In this document: positions 38,483-47,234 of the stretch, one piece after another
How positions within the stretch are numbered: the first letter of the stretch is position 1
Layout: the number at the start of each line of letters is the position of its first letter
From: Cellulomonas phragmiteti
Lineage (GTDB): Bacteria > Actinomycetota > Actinomycetes > Actinomycetales > Cellulomonadaceae
Direction: 5' to 3'
Assembly (NCBI RefSeq): GCF_016862775.1
Contig: NZ_BONP01000006.1
Location: 124,001-188,000, forward strand
Length of the DNA: 64,000 nucleotides
The notes under the pieces: model-generated
Seen by the model: the letters and a program-made list of their open reading frames with translations, nothing else
The model's database searches: none
What the model was told of the DNA's origin: nothing
Program-made: the position numbers and the translations under genes

Positions 38483-39970
38483 GTGGAGGTCGCGGCGCGG
38501 CAGGGCGTGCTCGACGTCGGCGCCGTGCGTGCCTGGGCCCACGGGGCCCTGACCGCGAGCCGGGCGGCGCGTGAGCGCATCGACGCGGTCAACGTCTTCC
38601 CCGTTCCTGACGCGGACACCGGGTCCAACGTCGTGCAGACCGTCGCGGGAGGCGTCGCGGCGGTGGAGGCGGACCTCGGCGGCGGCGGGGCGGCGGCCCT
38701 CCTCGCGGTCTTCGCGCGCGGCGCCGCGCGGTCCGCCCGTGGCAACTCCGGGATCATCCTCAGCCAGTGGCTCGTCGGGCTCGCCGGCGGTCTCGCCGAC
38801 GAGGGGGCGACGCGGGCCGACGGCCCGTCGGCGCTGGTCCACGCGCTCGAGCGCGCCGCGCTCGCCGCCCGTGCCGCGGTGCCCGACCCGCAGGAGGGCA
38901 CGGTCCTGACGGTGGCCCGCGAGGTCGCGGGGCACGCGCGGCGCGCGGCGGCCGGGGTGCCCGGGCCCCCGGCGGACGTCCTGGCGGTCGCGGTCGACGC
39001 GGCGCGGCGCGACCTGGGGCGGCTGAGCGCGAGCCACGACGTGCTGCGCGCCGCCCACGTCGTCGACGCCGGGGCGTGCGCGCTGATCGTCGTGCTCGAC
39101 GCCCTCGTGCACACCCTGCGCACCGGTCGGCCGCTCACCGGGTCCGAGGTCGACCTGGGCTGGTTGCCGCAGGCGGGACCGGGCGTGGTCGCCGGGTGCG
39201 CGCCCGCCGCCGGAGGCGCGTTCGAGGTGATGATGCTGGTCCGTCCCACGTGGCCCGGCGCGGACCACCTAGCTGCGTCGTTGGCGCAGGTGGGCGACGC
39301 GGTGGCCGTCGTGGACGACGGGTCGTCGCGCCACGCGCACGTGCACTGCGACGACCCCGCAGCGGCGATCGCCCTGGTGCCCGCGGACGCACGGGAGCAG
39401 GTCGTGGTCCGGCGGGTCGACGAGCCCGCCCCGGCCGCGCGCGGCCTGGTCGTCCTCACGTCGTCCCCCGGCCTGGCGGCCTGGTACGCGACGTGCGGCG
39501 CCGTCACCCTCGTCGGCACGCGGCCCACCGCCCCGCAGGTCGCGCGCGCCGCGGCCGACACCCGTGCCGGGCGCGCCGTCGTGGTCGACGCGGGCCTGGG
39601 GCTCGCGGCCTCGGCAGTGCCCCCGGACGGGTGCGACCTGCTGACCGCGGCGGGGGACGGCCCCGCCGTCGTCGCCTGCCTCGCGCTGGTCGCCGACCCG
39701 GACGTGTCGCCGGACGCGGGTCGCGAGGCGCTGCAGCGGGTCCGCGGCGCAGGCGCCCTGCAGGCGGAGCCCGAGGTGGTGCACGCGCTGCTCGCGGAGC
39801 TGCTGCCCGGCGCGCACGCGGCCCAGGGCGTCACCCTCGTGCACGGGCGCGACGTCGCAGCCGGCCCGGCGCGCGCCGTGGGCGACGTCGTCGCGGCCGC
39901 CCACCCGCAGCTCGAGGTCGTCGTCGCCGGGCCGTCGGCCGGTGCCGCGTGGTGGGTGGGGGTGGACTGA
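38483..39970 (+). CDS. DAK2-domain protein (FakA-like)
   Basis: A 495-residue protein. The N-terminal DAK2 nucleotide-binding domain has NVFPVPDADTGSNVVQTV (about 37-54) with the Mg-binding aspartates, and RSARGNSGIILSQWLVG. The C-terminal part resembles the FakA tail. FakA phosphorylates FakB-bound fatty acids; no fakB is in the window, so a fatty-acid kinase role is inferred. A GTG at 38483 is chosen because a perfect AGGAGG (38471-38476) lies 6 bp before it; an earlier GTG at 38462 would place this SD inside the gene. Confidence 0.87.
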   Translation: MEVAARQGVLDVGAVRAWAHGALTASRAARERIDAVNVFPVPDADTGSNVVQTVAGGVAAVEADLGGGGAAALLAVFARGAARSARGNSGIILSQWLVGLAGGLADEGATRADGPSALVHALERAALAARAAVPDPQEGTVLTVAREVAGHARRAAAGVPGPPADVLAVAVDAARRDLGRLSASHDVLRAAHVVDAGACALIVVLDALVHTLRTGRPLTGSEVDLGWLPQAGPGVVAGCAPAAGGAFEVMMLVRPTWPGADHLAASLAQVGDAVAVVDDGSSRHAHVHCDDPAAAIALVPADAREQVVVRRVDEPAPAARGLVVLTSSPGLAAWYATCGAVTLVGTRPTAPQVARAAADTRAGRAVVVDAGLGLAASAVPPDGCDLLTAAGDGPAVVACLALVADPDVSPDAGREALQRVRGAGALQAEPEVVHALLAELLPGAHAAQGVTLVHGRDVAAGPARAVGDVVAAAHPQLEVVVAGPSAGAAWWVGVD

Positions 39971-39971
39971 C

Positions 39972-42215
39972 GTGCTCGCCTCCGACCCGCTCGACGTCCC
40001 GCTGACGCGCCTCAACGCCCGCACCGCGAAGGCGCTCGGCAAGCTCGGTCTGACGACGTCCGGCGACCTGCTGCGGCACTACCCGCGACGCTACGCCGAG
40101 CCCGGCACGCTCACCGACATGGCCAGCCTGCGGGTGGGCGAGCACGTCACGGTCGTGGCCGAGGTCGTCCGCACGTCGCTGCGCCCGACCGGCCAGGGAC
40201 GCGGCCTGCTGCAGTCGACCATCACCGACGGTCGCAGCCGGATCGAGCTCACGTTCTTCGCGTCGCACGTCAAGAAGCTCGAGTGGCGTCAGGGGCAGCT
40301 GCGTCCCGGGCGGCGTGGGCTGTTCACGGGCGAGGTCTCGGTGTACCGCGACACGCTGCAGCTCATGCACCCCGAGTGCCGGCTGTTCGGCGGCGACGAC
40401 GACGCGCAGGACGAGGACGAGGCCCTGGTCGAGGCGGGCCGGCCGATCCCTGTCTACCCCGCGGTCGCGGGCTTCGAGTCGTGGAAGATCGCGCAGGCCG
40501 TGCGCACCGTGCTGGACCCGCTGCGCGAGGAGGAGGTGCCGGACCCGGTGCCGCCGCACCTGCGGGAGCGCGACGCGCTCCCCACCCTCGTCGAGGCGCT
40601 GCGGCTGGTGCACGTGCCGCACGACGAGGCGGACTGGCAGCGGGGACGCGCCCGGCTGCGGTACGAGGAGGCGCTCGTCCTGCAGGCCGAGCTCGCGCGG
40701 CGACGCGCCCGCGTCGCCCGCGAGGAGGCGGTGGCGCGTCCGCCCCTGACCGGTGGACTGCTCGACGCGTTCGACGCCCGGCTGCCCTTCACCCTCACGA
40801 CGGGGCAGCGCACCGTGGGCGACGAGGTGGCCGGAGAGCTGGCCGCCCCCCGGCCCATGCAGCGGCTGCTGCAGGGCGAGGTCGGGTCGGGCAAGACCGT
40901 GGTGGCGCTGCGCGCCATGCTGCAGGTGGTCGACGCGGGCGGGCAGGCCGCGCTGCTCGCGCCCACCGAGGTGCTCGCCGCCCAGCACGCCCGCACGCTG
41001 CGCGGCCTGCTGGGGGACCTCGCCGAGGGCGGGTTCCTCGGCGGTGCGGCCCTGGCCACGCGCGTCGCGCTGCTCACCGGCTCCCTGCCGACCGCGGCAC
41101 GCCGCGCGGCGATGCTCGACGCGGCCAGCGGGGCGGCCGGCATCGTGGTCGGCACCCACGCCCTGCTCTCGCAGGACGTGCAGTTCGCCGACCTGGGGCT
41201 CGTGGTGGTCGACGAGCAGCACCGCTTCGGGGTCGAGCAGCGCGACGCGCTGCGGGCCAAGGCGGGGCGCACGCCGCACACGCTCGTCATGACCGCGACT
41301 CCCATCCCGCGGACCGTGGCGATGACCGTCTTCGGCGACCTGGAGACGTCCGTGCTCAGCGAGGTCCCCGCCGGTCGGCAGGGGATCACGACGCACGCCG
41401 TGCCCGCCGACAACCCGCGCTGGACCGACCGCACCTGGCAGCGCGTGCGCGAGGAGGTCGACGGCGGCGGCCGCGCCTACGTGGTGTGCCCGCGCATCGA
41501 CGGCGACGCGCCCGCGGGCGACGCCGCGGACGAGGACGGCACGGACCTGGTGCTCGAGGCCGACCCGACGGTCGGGTCGCCGGACCCCGGCGCGCGCCGG
41601 CCGTTGCGGGCCGTGCTCGACGTCGCCGCGGAGCTGCGCGCGCGCGAGGACCTCGCGGGCGTCGGCATCGGGGTGCTGCACGGCCGGCTGTCGCCGGAGG
41701 AGAAGGACCGCGCCTTCGCGGCGTTCGCGTCGGGCGAGGCGCCGGTGCTCGTGTCGACGACCGTGGTCGAGGTGGGCGTCGACGTCCCGGACGCCACGGT
41801 CATGGTGGTCCTCGACGCCGACCGGTTCGGCATCTCGCAGCTGCACCAGCTGCGCGGCCGGGTGGGGCGTGGCACCCGACCGGGACTGTGCCTGCTGGTC
41901 AGCGCCGCGCAACCGGGGACCGACGCGCACGCCCGCCTCGAGACGCTCGCGGCGACGACCGACGGCTTCGAGCTCGCGGCCCTCGACCTCGAGCTGCGCC
42001 ACGAGGGCGACGTGCTCGGAGCCGCGCAGCACGGGCGCGGCAGCTCCCTGCGGCTGCTGCGCGTCACGCGGGACGCCGACGTCATCGCGCGCGCGCGCAC
42101 CGACGCGCGTGCCCTGGTCGAGCAAGATCCTGACCTCGGCGGTTGGCCGGCCCTGCAGGGGGCGATCGAGGCGTCGCTCGCCGGGGAGCGCGAGGAGTTC
42201 CTCGACCGCGCGTGA
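39972..42215 (+). CDS. recG: RecG, ATP-dependent DNA helicase
   Basis: A 747-residue helicase that reverses stalled forks and processes Holliday junctions. The N-terminal wedge/OB domain (about 1-160) precedes helicase motifs: Walker A GEVGSGKT (about 303-310), APTEVLAAQHA, VVVDEQHRFGVEQR (DExH) and TATPIPRT. The C-terminal lobe has VSTTVVEVGVDVPDATVMVVLDADRFGISQLHQLRGRVGRG (part: VVEVGVDVPDA, QLRGRVGRG). GTG start 1 bp after the DAK2 stop. Confidence 0.96.
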   Translation: MLASDPLDVPLTRLNARTAKALGKLGLTTSGDLLRHYPRRYAEPGTLTDMASLRVGEHVTVVAEVVRTSLRPTGQGRGLLQSTITDGRSRIELTFFASHVKKLEWRQGQLRPGRRGLFTGEVSVYRDTLQLMHPECRLFGGDDDAQDEDEALVEAGRPIPVYPAVAGFESWKIAQAVRTVLDPLREEEVPDPVPPHLRERDALPTLVEALRLVHVPHDEADWQRGRARLRYEEALVLQAELARRRARVAREEAVARPPLTGGLLDAFDARLPFTLTTGQRTVGDEVAGELAAPRPMQRLLQGEVGSGKTVVALRAMLQVVDAGGQAALLAPTEVLAAQHARTLRGLLGDLAEGGFLGGAALATRVALLTGSLPTAARRAAMLDAASGAAGIVVGTHALLSQDVQFADLGLVVVDEQHRFGVEQRDALRAKAGRTPHTLVMTATPIPRTVAMTVFGDLETSVLSEVPAGRQGITTHAVPADNPRWTDRTWQRVREEVDGGGRAYVVCPRIDGDAPAGDAADEDGTDLVLEADPTVGSPDPGARRPLRAVLDVAAELRAREDLAGVGIGVLHGRLSPEEKDRAFAAFASGEAPVLVSTTVVEVGVDVPDATVMVVLDADRFGISQLHQLRGRVGRGTRPGLCLLVSAAQPGTDAHARLETLAATTDGFELAALDLELRHEGDVLGAAQHGRGSSLRLLRVTRDADVIARARTDARALVEQDPDLGGWPALQGAIEASLAGEREEFLDRA

Positions 42216-42245
42216 GCGGTGCGCCGCGCTGACTACCCTGGCCGC

Positions 42246-42932
42246 ATGGCTCCGGTGGTGCGTGCACGTGATCTGCAGGTCGGCTACGGGGCGGCACCGG
42301 TGTGCGCCCCCGTCTCGTTCGACCTGGGGCCGGGGGAGGCCGTCGCGCTCGTGGGCGCGAACGGCTCCGGCAAGTCCACGGTGCTCAAGACGGTGCTGGG
42401 GCTGCTCGAGCCCGTCGCCGGTGGGGTCGAGGTCCTCGGCAGTCCCGTCGACGAGCGCGAGGTGCAGTTCCGGCGCGAGGTCTCCAGCGTCCTCGACGAC
42501 GACGCCTACTTCCCGGCGCTGACGGTCTCCGAGCACCTGTACCTGACGGCGCGCGGGCACGGCGTGCTCGGCGCCCAGGACGAGGTCGCGGACCTCCTCG
42601 AGGAGTTCGGGCTGGCCGACCACGCCCGCGCCACGCCGGTGTCCCTGTCGTCCGGGCAGCGCCGCCGCCTGCTGCTCGCCGCCGGGTTCGCCCGGCCGCG
42701 CTCCCTGCTCGTGCTCGACGAGCCCGAGCAGCGCCTCGACCAGCGCATGCGCGCGCGTCTCGCGGACCGACTGCGCGCCGAGCGCGACGCCGGCGGGGCG
42801 GTGCTCATCGCGACGCACGACCCGGACCTCGTGGCGGCGGTCTGCACCCGGGCGGTGCACGTCGCCGACGACGAGTCGCGCGTCCTGGCCCCCGCGGAGG
42901 CGGCCGACCGGATCGCGCGGGTCGCGCTGTGA
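42246..42932 (+). CDS. ABC transporter ATP-binding protein
   Basis: A 228-residue ATPase. Walker A is GANGSGKST (about 38-46), signature LSSGQRRR, Walker B LLVLDEPE followed by QRLD, and H-loop ATHDPD. All catalytic residues are present. The next gene, a multi-span DUF6297 protein, overlaps by 4 bp and is the likely membrane partner, giving an exporter of unknown substrate. ATG at 42246. Confidence 0.92.
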   Translation: MAPVVRARDLQVGYGAAPVCAPVSFDLGPGEAVALVGANGSGKSTVLKTVLGLLEPVAGGVEVLGSPVDEREVQFRREVSSVLDDDAYFPALTVSEHLYLTARGHGVLGAQDEVADLLEEFGLADHARATPVSLSSGQRRRLLLAAGFARPRSLLVLDEPEQRLDQRMRARLADRLRAERDAGGAVLIATHDPDLVAAVCTRAVHVADDESRVLAPAEAADRIARVAL

Positions 42933-44599
42933 CGGGTGCCGCCGCGACGCCCCGCACCCCGCCCGGGGACCCCGCCACGGCAGCCGACGACGCGCGCGAC
43001 GAGCTGCCCGACGACCCCCGCGTCGGCGACTTCGACCTGGGTGAGGTGCCGTCGGCACGTTCGATCCGCCGGTTCACGGCGCAGGCGGCCAGGTCACGCG
43101 CCGGAGCGAGCATCGGTTCGCTGCTCACGGACGTCTACACGACGGTCACCAGCGTCGTGATCTCGGTGCTCATCGTGCTCGGCGTCGTGCAGCAGCTGGG
43201 GGACTCGCTGCCCCCGGCACCGCCCGTGCACGCGCCCGGCGGGTTGAGCCTGCCGATGCTGGTCGCGCTCGTCCTGCTCGCGGCGGCCGGCGCGCTCCTC
43301 TCGACGGCCGGGCGGCTCGGGCCGGTCGGGGCGGAGGGTGCGCAGGCTGCCTGGTGGCTGCCGCTGCCCGTCGACCGGCGTGCCCTGCTGCGGCCCGCCG
43401 CCCTGCGGGTGCCGGTCGTCGCCGCGCTCGCGGGTGCGGCGGTCGTGGTCGTCCTGGAGGCGGGGCTGCTCACGGGCGGCGGCGCCGGCCTCGTGCGGGC
43501 CGGGCTGCTGGGGGCGCTGGGTGCCGCCGTCGTCGTGCTCGGTGCCGCGGTCGCGCAGACGCGCGGGGTGCCGCGCCGACGCATCGCGCTCGCGGGCGAC
43601 CTGGCGCTCGTCGCCGCGCCGGTGCTGGCGGCCCTCGTCGTCCTCGCCGGCCGGACCCCCGCGTCCCTGCCCTCCCCGTCCTGGCCGGTGGTGGTGGGCG
43701 CGGCGGTGCTCGCGTCCCTCCTCGCGGTCGTGGTCGACCGACGGCTCGGCGTCCTGCCGGGCCGGACGCTGCGCGAGGGCGGCTCGGTCGCGACGCAGGC
43801 GGTCGGTGCGGTCGTGTCCCTGGACTCGCGCGAGCTCGGCCGGGCCCTGTCCGGCGGCGTCGCGGCGTCCGCGCGTCGCCGGTCCTCGCGGCTGCGCACC
43901 GCGCGAGGGCCGGCGACGGCGCTGGTCACGGCCGACCTCGTCGTGCTGCGTCGCTCCGTGCGTCACCTCGTCCAGGTCGTCGTCGCCGCGGGGCTGCCGG
44001 TGCTGGCCACGGTGGTCCCGCAGCTGGCGAGCCCGGTCGGTGTGCTGGTGGCCGTGCTGCTGGGCGGGTGGATGGCGTCGAGCGCCAGCGCGGAGGGCGC
44101 CCGCTGGGCGGAGGTGGCGCCGGTGCTCGACCGCCTCCTGCCGCTCGGGGACCGCACCGTGCGGCGTCTGCGGATGGTGGTGCCCGGGGTCGTCGCGCTC
44201 GCCTGGTCGCTGGTCGTCTTCGCCGCGGTGGGCCGCTGGGCCGGGGCGACGCTCGACTGGCTCCTGCTCGCCGTCGTCGCGGCGCCCGTGTGGGCCGCGG
44301 CCGCCGTGCGTGCCGCCTACCGTCCGGCGCCGCGGTGGGACAAGCCCCTGGTCGCGACGCCGGCGGGCGCGCTGCCGACGGGGGTGCTGCAGGTCATCGC
44401 CCGCGGACCGGACCTCGTCGCGTTCTGCCTGCTGCCGCTGTGGGTCGCGATCGGGTTGGGGACGGTCACCACCTGGATGGTGACGGCGCAGGTCTGGCTG
44501 TCGGTCATCGCGGTGATGGTCGCGTCCTCGACGGCCGAGAAGGGCTGGATGGAGCGCCTGCTCGAGGAGCAGGACCAGCGCAAGGGGGGTGCCGCGTGA
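42929..44599 (+). CDS. DUF6297 multi-span membrane protein (probable ABC permease)
   Basis: A 556-residue membrane protein with a cytoplasmic N-terminal segment (1-65, ending SARSIRRFTAQAARSRAG) and about ten to twelve helices (for example VVISVLIVLGVVQQLG, LPMLVALVLLAAAGALL, VVAALAGAAVVVVLEAGLL). It matches the actinobacterial DUF6297 family, found with an ABC ATPase. No standard permease coupling motif is obvious, so the permease role rests on the 4-bp overlap with the ATPase gene. GTG start; rsmD overlaps its stop. Confidence 0.82.
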   Translation: MTGAAATPRTPPGDPATAADDARDELPDDPRVGDFDLGEVPSARSIRRFTAQAARSRAGASIGSLLTDVYTTVTSVVISVLIVLGVVQQLGDSLPPAPPVHAPGGLSLPMLVALVLLAAAGALLSTAGRLGPVGAEGAQAAWWLPLPVDRRALLRPAALRVPVVAALAGAAVVVVLEAGLLTGGGAGLVRAGLLGALGAAVVVLGAAVAQTRGVPRRRIALAGDLALVAAPVLAALVVLAGRTPASLPSPSWPVVVGAAVLASLLAVVVDRRLGVLPGRTLREGGSVATQAVGAVVSLDSRELGRALSGGVAASARRRSSRLRTARGPATALVTADLVVLRRSVRHLVQVVVAAGLPVLATVVPQLASPVGVLVAVLLGGWMASSASAEGARWAEVAPVLDRLLPLGDRTVRRLRMVVPGVVALAWSLVVFAAVGRWAGATLDWLLLAVVAAPVWAAAAVRAAYRPAPRWDKPLVATPAGALPTGVLQVIARGPDLVAFCLLPLWVAIGLGTVTTWMVTAQVWLSVIAVMVASSTAEKGWMERLLEEQDQRKGGAA

Positions 44600-45168
44600 C
44601 CCGGATCGTCGCGGGCACAGCAGGCGGTCGCACGCTCGCCGTCCCCCCGTCCGGGACCCGCCCGACCAGCGAGCGGGTGCGCGAGGCCCTGTTCTCGCGG
44701 CTCGAGCACCTCGACGCCGTCGACGGTGCCCGCGTCCTCGACCTGTACGCCGGCTCGGGGGCCCTCGGCCTCGAGGCCGCGAGCCGGGGCGCCACCCACG
44801 TGGTGCTCGTCGAGACGGCGCGCTCTGCCGTGGAGGTGTGCCGCCGCAACGCGCGCGCGCTCGGCCTCGGGGACCGCGTCGACGTCGTCGCCGACCGCGT
44901 CGACCGGTACCTCGCGCGGGTCGCGCCCCCGGACGGTCCCGCCGTCGGGTCGTTCGACCTGGTCCTGCTCGACCCGCCGTACGACCTGCCCGAGGAGTCC
45001 CTCGCGGCGGCCGTGGCGGGGGTCGCACGGTGCACGGCGCCCGGGGGCGTCGTCGTCGTCGAGCGCTCGTCGCGTGCGCCCGCCCCGGCGTGGCCCGCGC
45101 CGCTGGTCGCGCTGGACGACCGCCGGTACGGCGAGACGCGCGTGTGGTTCGCGGAGCACGCGCCGTGA
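44596..45168 (+). CDS. rsmD: RsmD, 16S rRNA (guanine-966-N2) methyltransferase
   Basis: A 190-residue SAM-dependent enzyme. It begins TRIVAGTAGGRTLAVPPSG TRPTSERVREALF (family start), has the SAM loop VLDLYAGSGALGLEA and the catalytic DPPY in LVLLDPPYDLP. It methylates G966 of 16S rRNA. In many actinobacteria coaD follows directly; here a minus-strand block of four genes intervenes. GTG start overlapping the preceding stop. Confidence 0.95.
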   Translation: MTRIVAGTAGGRTLAVPPSGTRPTSERVREALFSRLEHLDAVDGARVLDLYAGSGALGLEAASRGATHVVLVETARSAVEVCRRNARALGLGDRVDVVADRVDRYLARVAPPDGPAVGSFDLVLLDPPYDLPEESLAAAVAGVARCTAPGGVVVVERSSRAPAPAWPAPLVALDDRRYGETRVWFAEHAP

Positions 45169-45173
45169 GGCGC

Positions 45174-45190
45174 GCCGCTCCGGGAGCGGC
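45174..45190. terminator. 7-bp hairpin between rsmD and the RsbP-like gene
   Basis: GCCGCTC (45174-45180) and GAGCGGC (45184-45190) pair around CGG in the 24-bp gap between convergent genes. Short, so only moderately supported. Confidence 0.4.
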
Positions 45191-45192
45191 TG

Positions 45193-46374
45193 TCAGAGCA
45201 CCGCGACGGTGACCACCGCGATGTCGTCGCGCGCGTCACCGGACTGGTAGCGCAGCACGTCCGCGAGGATGGCGTCCGTGACGTCCGCGGCCGGGCCGCG
45301 GTGCTCGGCGACCACCGCGGCGAGGCGGTCGTTGCCGTAGAGCTCCCCGCGACGGTGCCGACCCTCGGTGACGCCGTCGGTGAACAGCACGAGCGTGTCA
45401 CCCGGTGCCAGCGTCACCTCGGTGTCGGAGAAGACGGGCTGCGGGAACACGCCGAGCAGGGGACCGTGGCGACCCACGGGGGCCGGGTGGCCCGCCGACG
45501 GCCGCAGCAGCGGCAGGGGGTGCCCGGCGCACGCGACGCTCGCCCGCCACGTGCCGTCGGTCCGCCGCAGCCGCGCGAGCACCGCCGTGCAGAAGCGGTC
45601 GGTCGCGGCGCCACGCAGCACCTGGTCGAGCGTGTGCAGGACCTGCCGCGGAGCGTCGTGGTCGACGGCCGCGGCCCGCACGGTGTGGCGCGCGAGCGCG
45701 GTGACGACGGCCGCCTCGACGCCCTTGCCCTGGACGTCGCCCAGGACGACGACCCAGTCGTCGGTCGCGACCTGGAAGACGTCGTAGAAGTCGCCGCCCA
45801 CGTGCCGTCCGTCTCCCGCGGGCCGGTACGCGGCGGCGACGTCGAGGCCCGGGACCTGCGGCGGCGTCGGCGGGATGAGGGTCTGCTGCAGGGTCTGCGC
45901 GAGCTCGACGGCACGCGCCTCGGACGCCTCCGCGCGGCGGGTGGCGGCGAGCATCTCCTGCTCGTAGCGCCGGCGCTCGGTCGCGTCGAAGACGGCCGTG
46001 CGGATGAGGCGCGGGGTGCCGTCGGCGTCGCGCTCGAGCACCGAGTTGACGAGCACGGGCAGCCGGCGACCGTCGGCGCAGACGACCTCGAGGGCGATCT
46101 CCCGCGCGGTGCCCTGCAGGCGCAGCGCCGGTGCGTAGTGGGTCTCGTGGTAAATCCGGCCGCCGACGGGCAGCAGGTCCACGAAGCGCCGGCGCCCGAC
46201 GAGGTCCTCGCGGCGGTGGCCGGTCCAGGCGAGGAACGTGGCGTTGACGCGGACGAGCACGCCGTCCGGCGTCGTCGACAGGTACCCGCACGGCACACGG
46301 TCGTCCAGCATCTCCGTGTCCTGCTCCTCGGGGGACCCGTCGACCCCGGGACCTCGGGGCGCAGGCCCCGTCAC
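45193..46374 (-). CDS. RsbP-like PAS-PP2C (SpoIIE-type) phosphatase
   Basis: A 393-residue protein: PAS domain (about 25-135, FLAWTGHRREDLVGRRRFVDLLP), a coiled-coil linker (about 138-165, RRRYEQEMLAATRRAEASEA) and a PP2C/SpoIIE domain (about 190-392). Metal-binding residues are in GGDFYDVF, VLGDVQGKGVEAA, VLFTDGVTEGR and the final RDDIAVVTVAV. This is the architecture of Bacillus RsbP, which dephosphorylates an anti-anti-sigma factor under energy stress. The start overlaps the RsbQ-like gene by 4 bp, mirroring rsbQ-rsbP. No sigma-B/RsbV/RsbW genes are nearby. Confidence 0.88.
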   Translation of the reverse strand: MTGPAPRGPGVDGSPEEQDTEMLDDRVPCGYLSTTPDGVLVRVNATFLAWTGHRREDLVGRRRFVDLLPVGGRIYHETHYAPALRLQGTAREIALEVVCADGRRLPVLVNSVLERDADGTPRLIRTAVFDATERRRYEQEMLAATRRAEASEARAVELAQTLQQTLIPPTPPQVPGLDVAAAYRPAGDGRHVGGDFYDVFQVATDDWVVVLGDVQGKGVEAAVVTALARHTVRAAAVDHDAPRQVLHTLDQVLRGAATDRFCTAVLARLRRTDGTWRASVACAGHPLPLLRPSAGHPAPVGRHGPLLGVFPQPVFSDTEVTLAPGDTLVLFTDGVTEGRHRRGELYGNDRLAAVVAEHRGPAADVTDAILADVLRYQSGDARDDIAVVTVAVL

Positions 46375-47177
46375 GGGTGCCCGGCGCGCACGAACCCGGC
46401 GATCGCCGCCGTGGTCGCCTCGGGTGCGCTGAGGTTCGGGCAGTGACCGGTCGCGTCGAGCAGCACCATGCGCGCGCCCGGGATCGCGTCGCGCACGTAC
46501 TGCCCGACGGCGACCGGTGCGATGACGTCGTCGGTGCACTGCAGCACGAGCGTCGGGACGGGGACACGGGCGAGGTCCGCGCGGTTGTCCGACAGGAAGG
46601 TCACGCGGGCGAACCGCCGCGCGATGTCCGGGTCGGTCCGGCAGAAGCTCGCGGTGAGCTCGGCACCGAGCTCGGGGCGGTCCACGTTGCCCATGATCAC
46701 GGGCGCCATCGCGCTCGACCACCCCAGGTAGTTGCTGTCGAGCGACTCGAGGAGCTCGGCCACGTCGGCCCGCGTGAAGCCGCCCGTGTACCCGTCGTCG
46801 TCGAGGTAGCGCGGGGACGGGCCGACGAGCACGAGCTTGTCGAACCGGTCGGGCTCGGCGGCCACGGCGAGCACCCCGATCATGGCCGAGACCGAGTGCC
46901 CCACCAGCACGACGTCGCGCAGATCGAGCTTCCGGACGATCTCCAGGACGTCCTGCGCGTACCCGTCCAGCGTCCCGTACCGCACGGGGTCGTACGCGGC
47001 GAGGTCGGAACCCCCGGCGCCGACGTGGTCGAAGGTGACCACCGTGAACGCGTCCTCGAACCGTGGCGCGACGTGCCGCCACATGTGCTGGTCACAGCCG
47101 AAGCCGTGCGCGAAGACGATCGGCTGCGCGCCGGGCACGCCGGAGACGCGGATGTCGTGCCGGTCGACCACAGTCAC
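46371..47177 (-). CDS. RsbQ-like alpha/beta hydrolase
   Basis: A 268-residue hydrolase with end-to-end similarity to Bacillus RsbQ: HGFGCDQHMWRHVAP, FDHVGAGGSDLAAYD, YGTLDGYAQDVLEI, GPSPRYL and FCRTDPDIARRFA. The triad is complete: S95 (GHSVSAM), D217 (CTDDVIAP) and H245 (GHCPN). RsbQ is a hydrolase required for RsbP activation and is in the same superfamily branch as plant D14/KAI2 receptors. The ligand is unknown. GTG start, preceding the phosphatase gene in the same transcript. Confidence 0.92.
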   Translation of the reverse strand: MTVVDRHDIRVSGVPGAQPIVFAHGFGCDQHMWRHVAPRFEDAFTVVTFDHVGAGGSDLAAYDPVRYGTLDGYAQDVLEIVRKLDLRDVVLVGHSVSAMIGVLAVAAEPDRFDKLVLVGPSPRYLDDDGYTGGFTRADVAELLESLDSNYLGWSSAMAPVIMGNVDRPELGAELTASFCRTDPDIARRFARVTFLSDNRADLARVPVPTLVLQCTDDVIAPVAVGQYVRDAIPGARMVLLDATGHCPNLSAPEATTAAIAGFVRAGHP

Positions 47178-47234
47178 GCGACGAGGTTAACGACTGCGCC
47201 CGCCGGCGCCACGTCGGGCGGTCGACCGTCCGGG

